64,000 nt of DNA from Lophius americanus (Eukaryota; Chordata; Actinopteri; Lophiiformes; Lophiidae), in NCBI GenBank assembly GCA_037951165.1, contig JBBDHG010000104.1, positions 1,802,501-1,866,500 on the forward strand, in the 5' to 3' direction. The notes below the pieces were generated by a model, which saw only the letters and a program-made list of their open reading frames with translations, did not search any database and had not been told where the DNA came from. Of the stretch, positions 1 to 11,916 are shown one piece after another. A program made the position numbers and the translations under genes. The stretch's first letter is position 1; every line of letters starts with the position of its first letter.

Positions 1-573
1 CTAAGTTTTCTTAATGAATGGATTTTCAAACAGAACATCAGTAAATAAAATATCAATTCTGGCAAATATGAATGCATTCCAGCAGAGAGAATCGTTCCTG
101 TGCCTCGGCGCTGCACACAGTTCACAGCGCAGAGAGAAAGCACTCACGCTCTGGCAGTTTGAATTCTGGGCCTCCATTAGTATAACATATTCATGATAGC
201 AGCTGATCCAACTATGATCGGTTGCTGCCCTGAGAAACGGATGCTGCTTTTTACGGACAGATGTTCAATTTTGTAGTTTCTTCTCGTCTTGCGTCTCTCC
301 ATGCTTCCTCAGGAGGGTCGGATAGAAATGGGCATGTGGAGAAAATGTGGAAGTACTCAAGGATTCTTCCTCCATGGATGTGTGTTTGGAACGGATTCTC
401 AAAAGTTTGCATTTTCAGTCTAAAATTTTCCCAACGTGTCACTGTTTTAGGATAAAACTGTGTTCATGTGAAGAGCCCCAAGCACTTTATGGTTATACAG
501 TTGTCATATTCTGTTTTGGCTCCTGTGTGTTTTTTCTGTTTGTTTGAATGTGTATTTGTTTGTCTGTGAGCAG
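1..573. other. unique sequence, nothing recognised
   Basis: I see no repeat family, RNA gene or convincing coding sequence here. The last 60 bases are T/G-rich and end in CAG, which would serve as the polypyrimidine tract of the possible exon that follows. Confidence 0.5.
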
Positions 574-621
574 GATCACGGAAAAAGTACATAACGGATT
601 TGCATGGAATTTTACCCAGAG
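574..621 (+). other. possible 48-bp coding exon
   Basis: This is a splice-signal call. A T/G-rich tract ends in GAGCAG just before the segment, and the segment ends AGAG followed by GTAGGT, a good donor. The 48 bases keep the reading phase. Two frames are open; one starts after two bases and reads SRKKYITDLHGILPR, leaving one base over. That leftover base fits the two bases that begin the possible exon at 4866-4978, completing a Gly codon. I do not recognise the peptide. A 15-codon open frame occurs easily by chance, so the support is the two splice signals and the compatible phase. It could equally be an intronic coincidence. Confidence 0.25.
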
Positions 622-1690
622 GTAGGTTTTGGCATATTCTATGATTAAATGTTTGTGACGTCAGATGTTTAACAGCATCTAAAATGAAATAAAATAAAAA
701 TAATAAGCCGTAAGGGTGTTCTGACATCATAATGTGGCTATTGCTGCCTTTGATCCTTTGATTCCTTTTTTCTTTCTTTGGTTTGGAGCTTAGGGGTCAG
801 TTTCGACAGTTCCTTTGATTCCTTTGATATTAGCTCGGGATCCCTGCAACCCTGAACAGAGACACTGAAGTGGAAGGCGCAGGAGACGACCAACTGCAGA
901 GTATTTCAGATATACTCAGTGATAAACTTTTGTGCCTTGACGGAGGTTTGCGCTCTCTGAGTGCTTTTTCTAGTAAATTTTACGTCACGTTTGTTTTCTA
1001 GTTTAGGGGTGTGGAGGATGTTTCTTGTGTATTTTAGAATTTGTTTTGATTTCTTCTTTTTTGTAGTTATGCCTCAAAAATATCCCACTTAAAGAGCATA
1101 TCTAAAAGAAGAAGCTGCGAGAAAAATTCTGTTTTGAATTGAAGCTACTGGGTATCGTCTGAGTTTTGATCAATCCATTAAAAAGCGCTGCATGTTCTTG
1201 CTTCTCTTGGCGACACACACCTACACACACCAACACAGACTGAGAAGATGCAGGGGGAACAGGTCAATCTCAAAGTCGACGCTGCTGGAATCTCACTGGT
1301 AGCACAACTGTTGGCGTGTGCATCTTATCCAACCAATCAATTCCAGATCCTTCGGGTCATTTCTGTCAGCCATCACGAAGATAAAAATTCAAAAACACCA
1401 AAACTAAATGGAAAACAAATAAATATTAGTATAAAATACATCAGGCAAAATGCCATCCATTAATCCTCTATCATCTTTAATGAGAAATCCTGTTTATTTA
1501 TCTCCTCTTCCCCATCTTTAATACTGATTTTTATGACTCTTAATGTAAGTTGACCATTCATGATATCGATCAGGCTGACAGAGGCAGCCGAGTACGAACC
1601 CTGCTATTGATTAGCAACAGCAGTCACATGAAAAAAACATCTCTGTAAATGTCAAAGGAATCATTTAGAGTCTCTGAAGACCGAATGCAG

Positions 1691-1691
<1 letters not shown>
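622..1691. other. unique sequence, nothing recognised
   Basis: Mostly AT-rich single-copy-looking sequence. A C/A-rich run near 1212-1235 is a minor simple repeat. No coding or element signature is visible. Confidence 0.5.
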
Positions 1692-1738
<47 letters not shown>

Positions 1739-1752
1739 GTGTGTGTGTGTGC
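1692..1752. repeat. (GT)n microsatellite
   Basis: About 30 GT units in a row, with one GC interruption near 1733. The short open frames over it (Cys-Val repeats) are artefacts of the repeat. Confidence 0.97.
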
Positions 1753-2469
1753 ACTCGCTGTTTGTGTATGATATTATTTTCCAAGTCTTTTTTATCAGGA
1801 TGCATGAAATTCAAAATTTTACTCTCTCAGCTCTGGGTGTTCGTGTTTTAGTCTGTGCAGTTTTTCTAAATTCATAAATTCAGACTGGGTGATGGAGCCA
1901 ACCCACCCAGTCCCTTCCAGTTAGTGTTGTTCTTAATAGCAGAAATGTATCTGCAAAAAGAGGAGCATTTTTATTCATAGAAATGTAAACCCCACGTATT
2001 TCAAACGCAACGATTTTTTGAGAATCAAAGAGGCATATTCACAAACACACATTTGATGTGGTTGAACTTGACATCATGAATAAAACGCAGCGCTCTTAAC
2101 AGGCATAAACACACTTCACGCCTCACACGCACACTCTTCCCTTAACCAGTATAGCGATTCGGTACTACCAAACACATCCACAAATTTGAATGTTGCAATA
2201 TCGCTGACATTTTCACAACGGGAGGCACAGATCACCTGCCTATCTATCTGCTGTTGCCATGGTAAGAATTGAGCTGCAGTGATGGAGGCTATCATGATTG
2301 GGGGGGATGCAAACTGGGAAGTGATGCTATTGTGAGGAGCCCATTATAAAAATACATATAGTCATTGTGTCTCCATGATGATGCCTGGTGTCGCTACAGA
2401 CTAGCAACATGCCAAATTGTTGCTCTGATACACTATCACAGGATTCCCAATCCCCTTCTTTTCCCCTGC
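1753..2469. other. unique sequence, nothing recognised
   Basis: No repeat family or coding potential recognised. A G7 run lies near 2301. Confidence 0.45.
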
Positions 2470-2600
2470 AGTTCTTTCTCTCAGACGTGCCGCTTGGTTC
2501 TCATTTGGGTCCAAGCCTTTCTATATGCTCCCACTGGGTAACACAATAAGCAGTTATGCAGATGACACCCCACTTACTACCTATTTTGCTTAATGACTCT
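2470..2600 (+). pseudogene. LINE reverse-transcriptase relic with YADD motif
   Basis: The translation in one frame gives SDVPLGSHLGP (about 2481-2513), matching the conserved GVPQGSxLGP block of LINE reverse transcriptases. After a +1 frameshift the next frame gives FYMLPLGNTISS and then YADDT, with the catalytic YADD at 2555-2566. In intact non-LTR reverse transcriptases these blocks are separated by several more residues, so the copy is frameshifted and has a small deletion. The MLPLG spacing is typical of the CR1/L2/Rex-type LINEs common in fish; I cannot assign the exact clade. The relic is isolated, with no endonuclease or 3' tail recognised beside it. It is non-functional. Confidence 0.75.
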
Positions 2601-4865
2601 TCTGACTGAATAGTAATAGTGGCTGTCTTAACACTCAACATAAAAACAAAAACAGGAGTTTAAAGGTCCAGCACCACCTAAAATTTTACCTGATCCAGAA
2701 AGTGACAATGATAAGGTCAAACAAACTTTTATCTATACCACAGTGAACAGATGTCTGTACTAGTGTTGGATCTATGATAATTCTTAATCATGGGTCATAT
2801 ATAGGCCTCAAGTGTACTTGTACCCCCTGTGTTTTGGTTCATGGTACTGCTATTTGGACAAAAGGGCTGAGGCTGAGTAGGTGAAGTTTTATGACTGTGA
2901 AGGTGAATTGTTGGCAGTGGGTTGAAATTATTTTTTCTTTTATTCACTTTAATCAAGCCGATGTAATCAAGCCTCTTCCTGTTTGATCGCAAACGGAGCG
3001 CAACCAGTAATCGAAAACGGTTGTGTTTATTTTTCTGTGTTAGCGACTCATAATTCCTCTTCGGATCTAAAGCGGAATGTGCTTCAGGAGGAAAGCTGCC
3101 TCAGTTAAACTCACGTATCAGTATCACGTCCACCAGCTATGTAAGATACCCTGGAATGTAGGAAAGAAGATCTCACTTTGATGGTGTTTGTTCATTCATG
3201 ATGTAAAAGTTCAGTCTGTTCCTGCAGCCTTGTTTAGTCTGAAGAGAGTCAGTGATTTCATGTTCCTCGTCGCCTCAATCAGCTCATTTCAGCCAAATGT
3301 AGGAGCAAACAATGAATGTTCTCCTCAGTGATTATGATCTTGTACACGTGTGATTGCAGAAAAAGGACGGCTAAGGTAAACAAAGCCAGAGAGCCTCCAG
3401 AACAGACAGAGATACTTCAAGAAACTCGGAAATTTAGAGGAACGTTGAATGATGTCAAAGTTCTGCTCAGAATGTCCAATAATGTCTGTGCAGTGACAAT
3501 ACACCTACAATAATCAGCTTCATGACATCATTGAAGATTTAACACTTCACACGCTCTAACTGACCTCTGTCACTTTGAGTGACACGCTGATATTCTTGTT
3601 TGTGAATGCTCCATTAACTCTACTGGTCATCTCCCAAAAAAAACAACATCCAGCCATACTCCGTCTCCAAAGGACCGGACAACAACAAGTGGGTCCGTCT
3701 GGAAAACAAAAATAGGACTTGGGTTGTTGATTTAATTGTTCATCTCCGGTAATAACAGCTCTGCTTTGGCTGTTCTTGAATACACATGAATATTTCAAGC
3801 ATTCAGCTCTGGTTGTGGGAGCAAAAAAACATCCACTTCAGCCCCTGTCAGTGAGATGTTTGTCTATTTCTCACACAGAACACCAAGTAATTTTTATCTC
3901 AGGTCTCTTTCACAGCCGCTGTCACATCCTCACGTCACCCAGAGGATGGATTTCTTTGCTATATGAACCTATAAAGTGAGGGATACAAACTGGATGTGGT
4001 CTTCTCTGTGTGAAGGGCTGCTTCACCTCAGTAATCTTTTACACCTTCTATTGAAACCCCTTGACCCCTTTGACTCCACTCACCACTCACCTCAGTTCCT
4101 GCTGGATCTGACCTGCTGCTTCGCATCAGAACTTATTCTCTGATTCACATGGATCAGCTGAATGAAGATCTTCTCAATGTCTGATTGTGTGATAGCCCCC
4201 ACCTCCTGTTGAAGCTCTTTCACATTTTTCCTTCCAGCCTTCATCCTACGCTAGATGTTCTCTCAACTCACCTCGAACTCTCTCTGCCTCTCAGTCCTGT
4301 TCCATGGCTTTTGTGTTCATCCACGGGGAGGAGATAACATATAAAGTGCTGATCAGAGCCGCAGAGCATGCTTCCGTGTTGTTTTGTATCAGGACAGACT
4401 CTGGTGTGAAGATTGCCTTCCACTGAGGGCAGAACTGGATTTAAACATCAAGATAAACATCTTCATCCCAGAGGCTCCTGTTGAAGTTCACACGTTAGCT
4501 GTGACGACACGGCGTCTTCCCTACATCGTATATCTGGCGCTGATCCGTGTGATGCCTTTTTTTTAATGACACCGAAATCATCCTGTGAGTAATTTCATTA
4601 ATTGCTATTCATTAATTTTAAACTTGCGTGTACCACAAAATGAAAAAGTTATGAGGCATCACTAACTACAGCATTTCATTAAGATTCTGGGTACCAAAGT
4701 CACCGTCACGATATCTCAGAGACTCAATCATCTCAGATCTCCACCGATACCCACTATCGGGTATTGGTTGAGATCAGCCAAAGTTAAAGTGCAGTTTTCT
4801 CCCCTGACCATCCGTTTAGGGGTTAAATCAGCTTGATTCCATTTTAAACTCTAATCCTTCTGCAG
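2601..4865. other. unique sequence, nothing recognised
   Basis: About 2.2 kb without a recognised element. The short open frames have no family resemblance that I can see. The last part is a C/T-rich stretch ending CTTCTGCAG, which could act as a splice acceptor for the next entry. Confidence 0.4.
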
Positions 4866-4978
4866 GGAGCAGAGCATCGCCTCATGCTGTTCGCATCCAT
4901 CCCCAAACTCGAGATTTCAGCCGACTAATCAAGGCGGATATGTACAGAGCGGAGCTCGCTGTGCTTAAGAGCAGAAAG
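4866..4978 (+). other. possible 113-bp coding exon
   Basis: A pyrimidine-rich run ending TTCTGCAG precedes the segment and AAAG followed by GTGAGA ends it, so both splice signals are good. After two leading bases, one frame is open through all 37 codons (starting SRASPHAVRIHPQ, ending VLKSRK) and finishes on a codon boundary. The other two frames contain stops. The segment has more CpG than its surroundings. Its starting phase matches the end phase of the possible exon at 574-621. I do not recognise the protein. An open 37-codon frame in one of three frames is close to a coin toss by chance, so confidence is low. Confidence 0.25.
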
Positions 4979-5342
4979 GTGAGAGAAGGTTTATTGAGCC
5001 ACGTCATTCCAGGAAGAAGAGCAGCACTGTGGGCTTAAACTTCTGAACTTTTAGTTGGAATGTACTTCTTGGCTCCTTGGGCACCAATGATGACTCCATA
5101 GTTCTCTGGCTCGTCCTCAAGTTCACTTCAGGTTCATATTGCTGCGCAAATATTAAACCAGCCATATTGCATGTGGTACTAAAGCACTGAAAAATGAATT
5201 TTTCATAGAGTGATATGAAAAAGTGTGATGTTTTCCACTGGACTGTGGTCATCTCACTCACTCCTCTTGATGAACACAAATTTATTACCAGGTTCCTTTT
5301 TTTCGAAATATTTATATTCCAAGAACCCAATGTGGCGTACTT
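4979..5342. other. unique sequence, nothing recognised
   Basis: No element or gene recognised. It lies between the possible exon and the LINE copy. Confidence 0.4.
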
Positions 5343-6055
5343 TTGGCATCATGGCTGCGGCGCTCCGGCTCTCGACTGCTTCCTAGCATCTTCCTCACCA
5401 ACGCAAGATCCCACGCTACCAAGATGGAAGAAAGTGTATATTCTGTGTATATTCTGTGTATATTCTGTGTATTCTGTGTATATTCTGTGTATATTCTGTG
5501 TATATTCTGTGTATATTCCACCGGGTGCTAGTTCTAGCTTGGCCCTGGGACATTTACATGACACCATTAGCAGTCAGCAGTGTATGTATCCTGAGGCTGT
5601 TCACATTATTGCAGGGGATTTTAACCATGCAGATTTAAAGGCAATGCTCCCTAAATTCAAAATTCAATCAGCATGTTAAATGTGCTACCCTTGGATAAAA
5701 TACACTTAGACAAGGTCTAGTCGAACATCAAACTGGGCTTTACGGCTAAGCCACTACCATACCTGGGCCAGTCAGACCACATGTCCCTGCTCTTAATCCC
5801 AGCGTAACCCCCCCTCAGGAAAAGTGCTCTTACCATATCGAGAACTCTTAAAACTTGGCCTCAAGTTGCTTCTCAACGGCAGCAGGACTGCTTTGTGTGG
5901 GGTGGGTGTTTTTTTTGGTTTTTACTTCCATCTAGATTTACGTTTTTTAGATGTATTATTTATTGTTTATTGATTATTTACACCTTGAAATAATTGCACC
6001 TTAATTTCGTTGTAATTGTACATTGAAAAAATATATAATCTATTCTATTTTCACC
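5343..6055 (+). pseudogene. internally deleted LINE (endonuclease fragment plus 3' tail)
   Basis: A broken non-LTR retrotransposon. Near 5370-5432 one frame reads LLPSIFLTNARSHATKMEE, which resembles the start of the apurinic-type endonuclease domain of fish LINEs. The 11-bp minisatellite follows, then VYIPPGA and LGHLHDTIS. The catalytic-type motif AGDFNH is at 5611-5628, a frameshifted DKV and SNIKLG follow, and GQSDHMSLLLIPA (SDH at about 5771-5779) is near the end of the domain. Next comes LKTWPQVASQRQQDCF to about 5900, and then directly an AT-rich 3' region (5920-6055) with the tail-like TTAATTTCGTTGTA and AATCTATTCTATT. The reverse-transcriptase domain and part of the endonuclease are missing. 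Stops and frameshifts make it non-coding. The endonuclease type argues for a CR1/L2/Rex-like LINE; the exact family is not certain. Confidence 0.8.
5437..5519 (+). repeat. 11-bp minisatellite inside the LINE
   Basis: Six copies of TATATTCTGTG, one 9-bp variant (5470-5478) and a partial copy that runs into TATATTCCACCGGGTGC. That last sequence encodes the VYIPPGA of the LINE endonuclease, so the array seems to have grown from the element's own codons. Confidence 0.95.
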
Positions 6056-6146
6056 ATATGTTTTGTCCAAGCCCTCAACATTGTGAATAATAAAATAAAC
6101 TATTTAAAGTACTTGTTTTATATCAATTATTTTATTTTCATGATCA

Positions 6147-6648
6147 ACCGTTGATCCGATCTACTCCAAACTCGGTTGATATGAATGGACTCAAAGAAAT
6201 CTAACTTGTATGAATTGCGATTCACCATAATAGTTCCTGTTTTACCCAATAGGGGTAGCCTTTTAAATGGAAAATGTTTTCTGGATATAACTCTTTTCAT
6301 GGATCATTTTCAAATTTTATACCCTCATAGACTTTCGTGCAAAAAAAAAAAAAACTGGATTGATTTTTGTAGATATTGGTTGCATATTTTTGACACAGGG
6401 GGAACTCTGTGCCCAAAATGTTAGGGCCATCATTTCTCAAGTGTTGGTCTGATTTAGTCCAAATTTATTGCAAATGGATCATCTGGAGGTGATCAATTTT
6501 GTATAAATCATATTTAACGCTAGTAATTCATATTTCCTTGACTTTTTTACAAAAAAAATACTGTGGACATAACCCCACATCTAACTTAAGGAGTTCAATT
6601 GGGGGAGGGAGGGTTGCTTGTACAACGCATGGAATTGGGGACTTTTCC
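6147..6648 (+). mobile_element. family H copy 1 (Helitron-like, non-autonomous)
   Basis: This copy begins with a module (GATCCGATCTACTCCAAACT, then ATAGTTCCTGTTTTACCC and AATAGGGGTAGC). The head segment follows (CATGGATCATTTTCAAATTT, ATAGAC, ACTGGATTGATTTT), then a second module (TTGGTCTGATTTAGTCCAAA). It ends in part of the conserved 3' end (GGAGTTCAATTGGGGGAGGG, TTGCTTGTACAACGCATGG). The hairpin and CTRR terminus are missing; the copy stops near 6648. A module placed upstream of the head is also seen in copy 5. Confidence 0.7.
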
Positions 6649-9413
6649 ATAAAATAATGATAATAATTATACATTATTGTTACTATTTATGCCTTTAAAG
6701 TCCTGAAGCCTTTTAACTCCTAATTTAAAAAAAAGTAATATTCCCAGTAACCTTTTTATTTTGTTTGTTCATTAATCTGAAAACTATTTCTATGTCGTAT
6801 TCTATAATATAATATTATTTTAGGTACTATGTCAATTGCCTGATCAGAAAAAAAGATGGAGATGAAAAAAATTGAAAATTTGACACAGGAATTAATAAAA
6901 GGCTGCATGTCAGAACAAATCTTTCCCATCACTTGACTTAAAATCTAAAACGAGTATGACATGGATTCATTTCATCACTGGAGCAAAATGCAGTCAAGTA
7001 AATCACTGGAAAGTGCAATTCTTACATCAGTGAAGGGCAAGGAAATAATTTAAATATTTTACAGACTGTATCAGCGGTGCATAAATCGTTCACTCATCCA
7101 CGACCGTTACTGTAAAAACTACGGATGAAATGACTGATCATTTAAGACCCTTAAAATACATAAGTACACACAAAGTTTACTTTAGATTTAGTTGTTTTCC
7201 ATAGATGCCGTCTGATAACCTGGGGGTCAGTGGGCTGAGTAGGGACGCTGAAGTGGAGGGCACAAGAAAATGAGGAGAGACGAACAGTTTCAGATTATTT
7301 GAGAGATAGATTGAGAGAGTTTCTTGGTAGATTAAGAGGCTGGCAATAACTCTTGAATGAATGGATGAATCTGCATATATGTTCTGAAACAAAGGGATCT
7401 AATCAGACATGATCTGGCCATGTCCCGGCATCCTTAACCAAAGTCATTATTGGCACCAATGAAACACCTTCAAAACTAGAAAAAGCACAGCAAGAAAGAA
7501 AGAAACAGACAAACGCTCAGGAGTGAAAACATAATGTCTTTGGTCGTGGTAAAGATATGTTTCAAATGTAAAGGAGCAGTATAAAGTGGAATGACACAAT
7601 TTGAAAAAATTATTAATAAAGACAATTTTGTTGGTGCGTGAAGAAAGCGGGGATTGGGGTTCTGGAAGTGACCCGTGAGCTGACAGTTTGAGAACCGTGG
7701 GCTGATAGAAGATTTGTTTGGTTCATGAATGCCTTGACCTCAATTAATGGGTGAATGTGAAACAGCACCGCAATCAACCAACTCTACTGTAAACAGAAAA
7801 AAATAAAACATACAATCAGAGCCTCTTTTGCTTGATGCCTCAAATTGCATTCTATGCGACTTTGCTCATCAGTCTTGGTAAAAGCCTTCATAAACAAACT
7901 CAAGTTTGTGCGGCGCGTCAAGAAAGGTCATCCTTCTGTACAGCTGTCAGCCATCCAAACCTGAAAGCCTTTTTCTCCGAGCAGGATATAAATCAAAGAT
8001 GTCGTCGGCGTGACTCAGTGCTAATCTGTATTCGTATCTATATGCGTGCATGTGCCGGTACTAATCCCCCTCTTTTAAGGGACTCATTTTTGTTTTTTCC
8101 TGCTTCTTGATTTCCAAACATAAAGAGTATTCGTGAACTGAAAGGTCTCCTTCCGATACCAGAGATGATGAGGGGGATGATCGGCTGCGTGACATTCACA
8201 GAGAATCGAATCTCAAGCAGCACGAGATTATGTGTCGTGAATGTAATGTGTCTCTTAAAGGAGGAGTGTTCATAGAGTCATTTATCTTTAAATAAAGAGC
8301 ATCTGTGCCCTATCCTGCCCTTCTTATACTGGAGTCTGGATAAATCTCAATTGGCCATGTTTAACTTGAAATGTAATCAGAATATCATGATTGAAGACGC
8401 GCCATGCTGAACACTGATTTTTGTTTCCGCCTTCCACACACATCTCTGCAGGCTCTGGAGCTCGACAGCAGGGCAACCAGCTAGATTCCGAGAAGCACAT
8501 TTATTAATGGGACTCATTTTATGAAATCCTAGCATTAAATGACATGCATTCTCACTCTCTACTCATAGCGTTTTTTTTTTTACAGAAAGTCTGCTGGGGA
8601 ATGTAAGGATATCACATTCAATGGAAATTGGATTACCTTCTGGCTTTCATGTCATTTCCATGCGTGGTTCATTTCATTTCCCCGTGTCTCTGATGAAAGA
8701 GAGGAGAAAATTGTTTTTTTAATCCATGGAGGGAGGGAGCAAAACATATCAAACATGAAACGTCAAAAGAACGAGAAGTCAAAAGTTTATTACTCCAGTC
8801 AGATATTTCAGGAGAAAAATGTAAAATTTAATAAACCAAAATGAAAAAAAAGAGGCAGGAGAAAGGCAAAGCACAAGAACCCCAGTTCATGTTAATATAA
8901 AAAAAAGTTTATATTATATTTTTGTTAAACATTTGTTTTCAGGCAATATCTTTGTTTATATGGACCAAAAAGATGAAGAATATAGTTTTTGTTTCATGAT
9001 TTTTTTCTCCCATCTTGCATATGGAATTAAGCTGCTTCAATTCTCCTCCGGTGTCGAGCCAATTAACCCTTTAATGTCCTCTCCAAGCAAAAATGGCTTT
9101 GGGGCATTTATTCATTTTATATCTTAGACTATCTAAATTTACAATAAAATAAGTTGTTGGATCAGGTATGTTTTTAAACAGGAAAAGAAAATCTGGCTTT
9201 TTAAATATTTTTATGATTACATTTCGTATTTCATGGAAAATTGTAATTTCTAATTAATTAGCGCTACCTTTTGAGGAAGCACATTTTTAGGAAAGTACCT
9301 TCATTAGAACTATATTTTTTTGGTTGTGTCAAATTACCTAATTATGTTTACTAAGACCTCAAATGTGATAATATGGACCTAAAAAAAATCCTCCTTATAA
9401 GACCTTCTTACTA
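6649..9413. other. unique sequence, nothing recognised
   Basis: No element recognised in 2.8 kb. The part at about 8290-8690 has balanced composition and lacks simple repeats, so it could hold conserved non-coding DNA, but that cannot be judged from one sequence. Confidence 0.4.
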
Positions 9414-9560
9414 GCCATGGCTAATGCCTCCTCCTTGGTGGCCCCTTTGAACTTTGGCGTCCCCCATGGCGCCATCATTGACGCCTTACTATTTAGCGAA
9501 GACATGCTGCCAATGGGTCATGTTATAAACAGGTTCGGTCACATTTGTCATTCAGAGATA
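9414..9560 (+). pseudogene. LINE reverse-transcriptase relic
   Basis: The frame from 9417 reads SSLVAPLNFGVPHGAIID, then LLFSEDMLPMGHVINRFG. This matches the conserved reverse-transcriptase blocks GVPQGSxLGPLLFxxYMLPLGxxI of CR1/L2-type LINEs. Compared with the consensus, GVPQGS has become GVPHGA and the Y before MLP is D. The match is lost after HICHS, before the YADD motif would appear. No other part of the element is recognisable nearby. It is a short, old, non-functional fragment similar in type to the one at 2.5 kb. Confidence 0.7.
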
Positions 9561-9674
9561 GTGACTCAAAAGGTGCTCAACCAAACAGCTGAGAATGACA
9601 TCAAAGGAATAAAAGATTCCTACAAAGTAAATCCTATATATACAAGTGAGAATTTTGGACACGATTTCTCGTAA

Positions 9675-11564
9675 TGTCTGCTTGGTTTCTCGTTATACAG
9701 CTCGCTGCCCTCTCCTGTGCCCGTTTAATCAGCTGTGTGTCACCTGAAAACAATTTCCAAATCAATTAACTCTCAGAAAAACAAAAAGCCGGAGGCGCCG
9801 CGAAACCAGAGGCACTGATGGTGAGACGTGGACAGGCAATTTGCCGCGTGTGGACTTCAGTCATGCAGTCTAAAGTTTCTCAGGGAAAAATTGGGCTTTC
9901 TAGATTCACTGGTCAGGTTCAGGCAGCTGCAGTGATTGCATCTGTGTGCACACAGTAAAAAATACAACCCCTAATAGTTAATGAATCAAGAAATTGACAA
10001 TATTCTCTTATTCCATTGACGGTACTCAGATATCACTTTACGTAAAAGCTTTGAATAGCAGACCTTCAAGCGGAGGCAGATCTGGCTTAAGTCAAAACCA
10101 ATAATATTTAAGGAAGAACTATAAAAACACCATAGCAACCATCATGTGAGTAAAAGGATGAAAAACAAATATGGCTTGTGTGGATAATACAGTTATGTGC
10201 ACAGTCTTAGGTAATCAGTGTCTGCATGTGATGCATCTTTCATTCATGAAGGCGCCATCTGTCATGATTGTGACAGTCATTCTGTCCAATTAATCCTCTC
10301 ATACACATCAACAAACATTTGTTAGTAATCATTGTCATTGATTAGCTGCATTTCTTTGTCTCTAATTTCATAATTACTCTCTGTGCAGTGTCATTAACAA
10401 AACTTTTCTCTTATTAGTACGAATTAGAAGCAGTTATTGATTGTTTTGTTTTTTTTGCTCATATATATGCAAAGCATCTGTTTCTTCTTTCATCCTCTCT
10501 TTACCACACGCGGTTGCACAATGTCGGCAAAGTGCTGTCTTGCGGCTTAATTATAAAAGATGCAGAAATCAATATTGAAGCGAAAGAAATGGGAAAGGGG
10601 GCCACTCGTGGTGTCGAACCAAAGGATTACGAAACACATCGACTTGACTCACAACGCTGGCATTCCCTGTTTCCAGGCGCTTTTATAAACCCTCTTTCAT
10701 GAGGTACCTTCCCTCCATCCAAGGAAAGGCATGTTAACGATCAGCTTCATCACATAGTGGAGCATTTATCAGCAAAACACGGATATATCAGGCGTTGGTG
10801 GAATCCTAAACCGGCCTTAAAGAAGACTGGATACTGTGGTTGAATTCATAGAGTGGAGGGAAGCTTTGCTTCACATCCTATAGTGCTACACTTGCTGGAT
10901 GTGTTAAATTGGCAACTATTTGTATAATCTCTAACACATTAGCTTAATCAACTTTATGTCAATGCTGTGATTAAGGTTTGTCGGGCTGCCCCGAAGCAGC
11001 CGAATGAAACGGATTGAATTTAGCTGTGCTGGCCGTAATCCTTTGGACAAACAGCCTGAGACGTGTACAAGATGTTAGAGATAATTGAAATACATAATTA
11101 AGAAAACAAGGATATTTCGAGGATCGACAAATCAACATGACTCTCTGATATATACACAATGAGATAAAACCCCATGGAGTTGGTATTCAGTTGATTATTT
11201 CATTAGGCGTACAGCGTACCGTATTTTTTACCCTGAGATGTTGAAACAACCACACGTGGTTTTATTATAATGATAATAGTGAGTATCACCTCACAGTATA
11301 ATATAACACATCACAACATACTGCAGAGATATTGTCATGATGTGTGACTATTCTAGTTATTTCATAAGTCAGGCTGTTGCATCCACCCACTGTGTGTGCA
11401 CACACACACGTACGGTATATGGATGAGGGTCCATGCTTATACTCACACATCACAGCCTAACAACATTTAATGATGTAGATTGTTGATATTAAGCCATAAG
11501 AGTCCATTTAAATACTGTGAAAAGTCTCTTTAACAGCTTTTTGCTTCATTGTATCCACAAAAAG
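9675..11564. other. unique sequence, nothing recognised
   Basis: No element recognised. The segment 9690-9880 is GC-balanced with E-box-like and homeodomain-like words, a possible conserved non-coding element. A 16-bp palindrome of TG/CA repeats is near 11391-11408. Confidence 0.4.
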
Positions 11565-11916
11565 TCGGGGATATTAAGAATCATTCATTGCTGCGGCATC
11601 AGCCATGTCCGCCATCGCCAAAGATTGTTCGTTGAAACACGATAGCTCAAAAACTATTTCATTGATAATTTTTAAGTGTAATACACTCATAGACCTTAAT
11701 GTGAGGAAGAACTGTATTGATTTTGGGAAAGGTCAGTTGTATATTTCTAACAGTAGATGGAGCTTTATCTCCAAAAGCTTTGGGCCTTGATTTCTTGTTG
11801 GTCCAATTCAGCCCAAATTTGGTGCATATGAATCAAATCGATCAGATCTATCCTGCAAATATTGTATTTTACTTTAATAGTTTAAATTTTACTCATTAGG
11901 GGTAGTTTTTTTTTTG
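11565..11916 (+). mobile_element. family H copy 2 (5' part)
   Basis: The 5' end is visible (GTCGGGGATATTAAGAATC at about 11564), followed by the head (TTTTAAGTGTAATACACTCA, ATAGACC, GAGGAAGAACTGTATTGATT, CCAAAAGC). One module follows (TTGGTCCAATTCAGCCCAAA, ATGAATC, TTTTACTCATTAGGGGTAG) and ends in a T run. The conserved 3' end is absent, so the copy is 3'-truncated. Confidence 0.75.

Noticed and set aside
4080..4275. Minus-strand donors (CTGAG|GTGAGTGG and TTCGAG|GTGAGTTG)
   Set aside because: No acceptor with a pyrimidine tract lies upstream of either on the minus strand.
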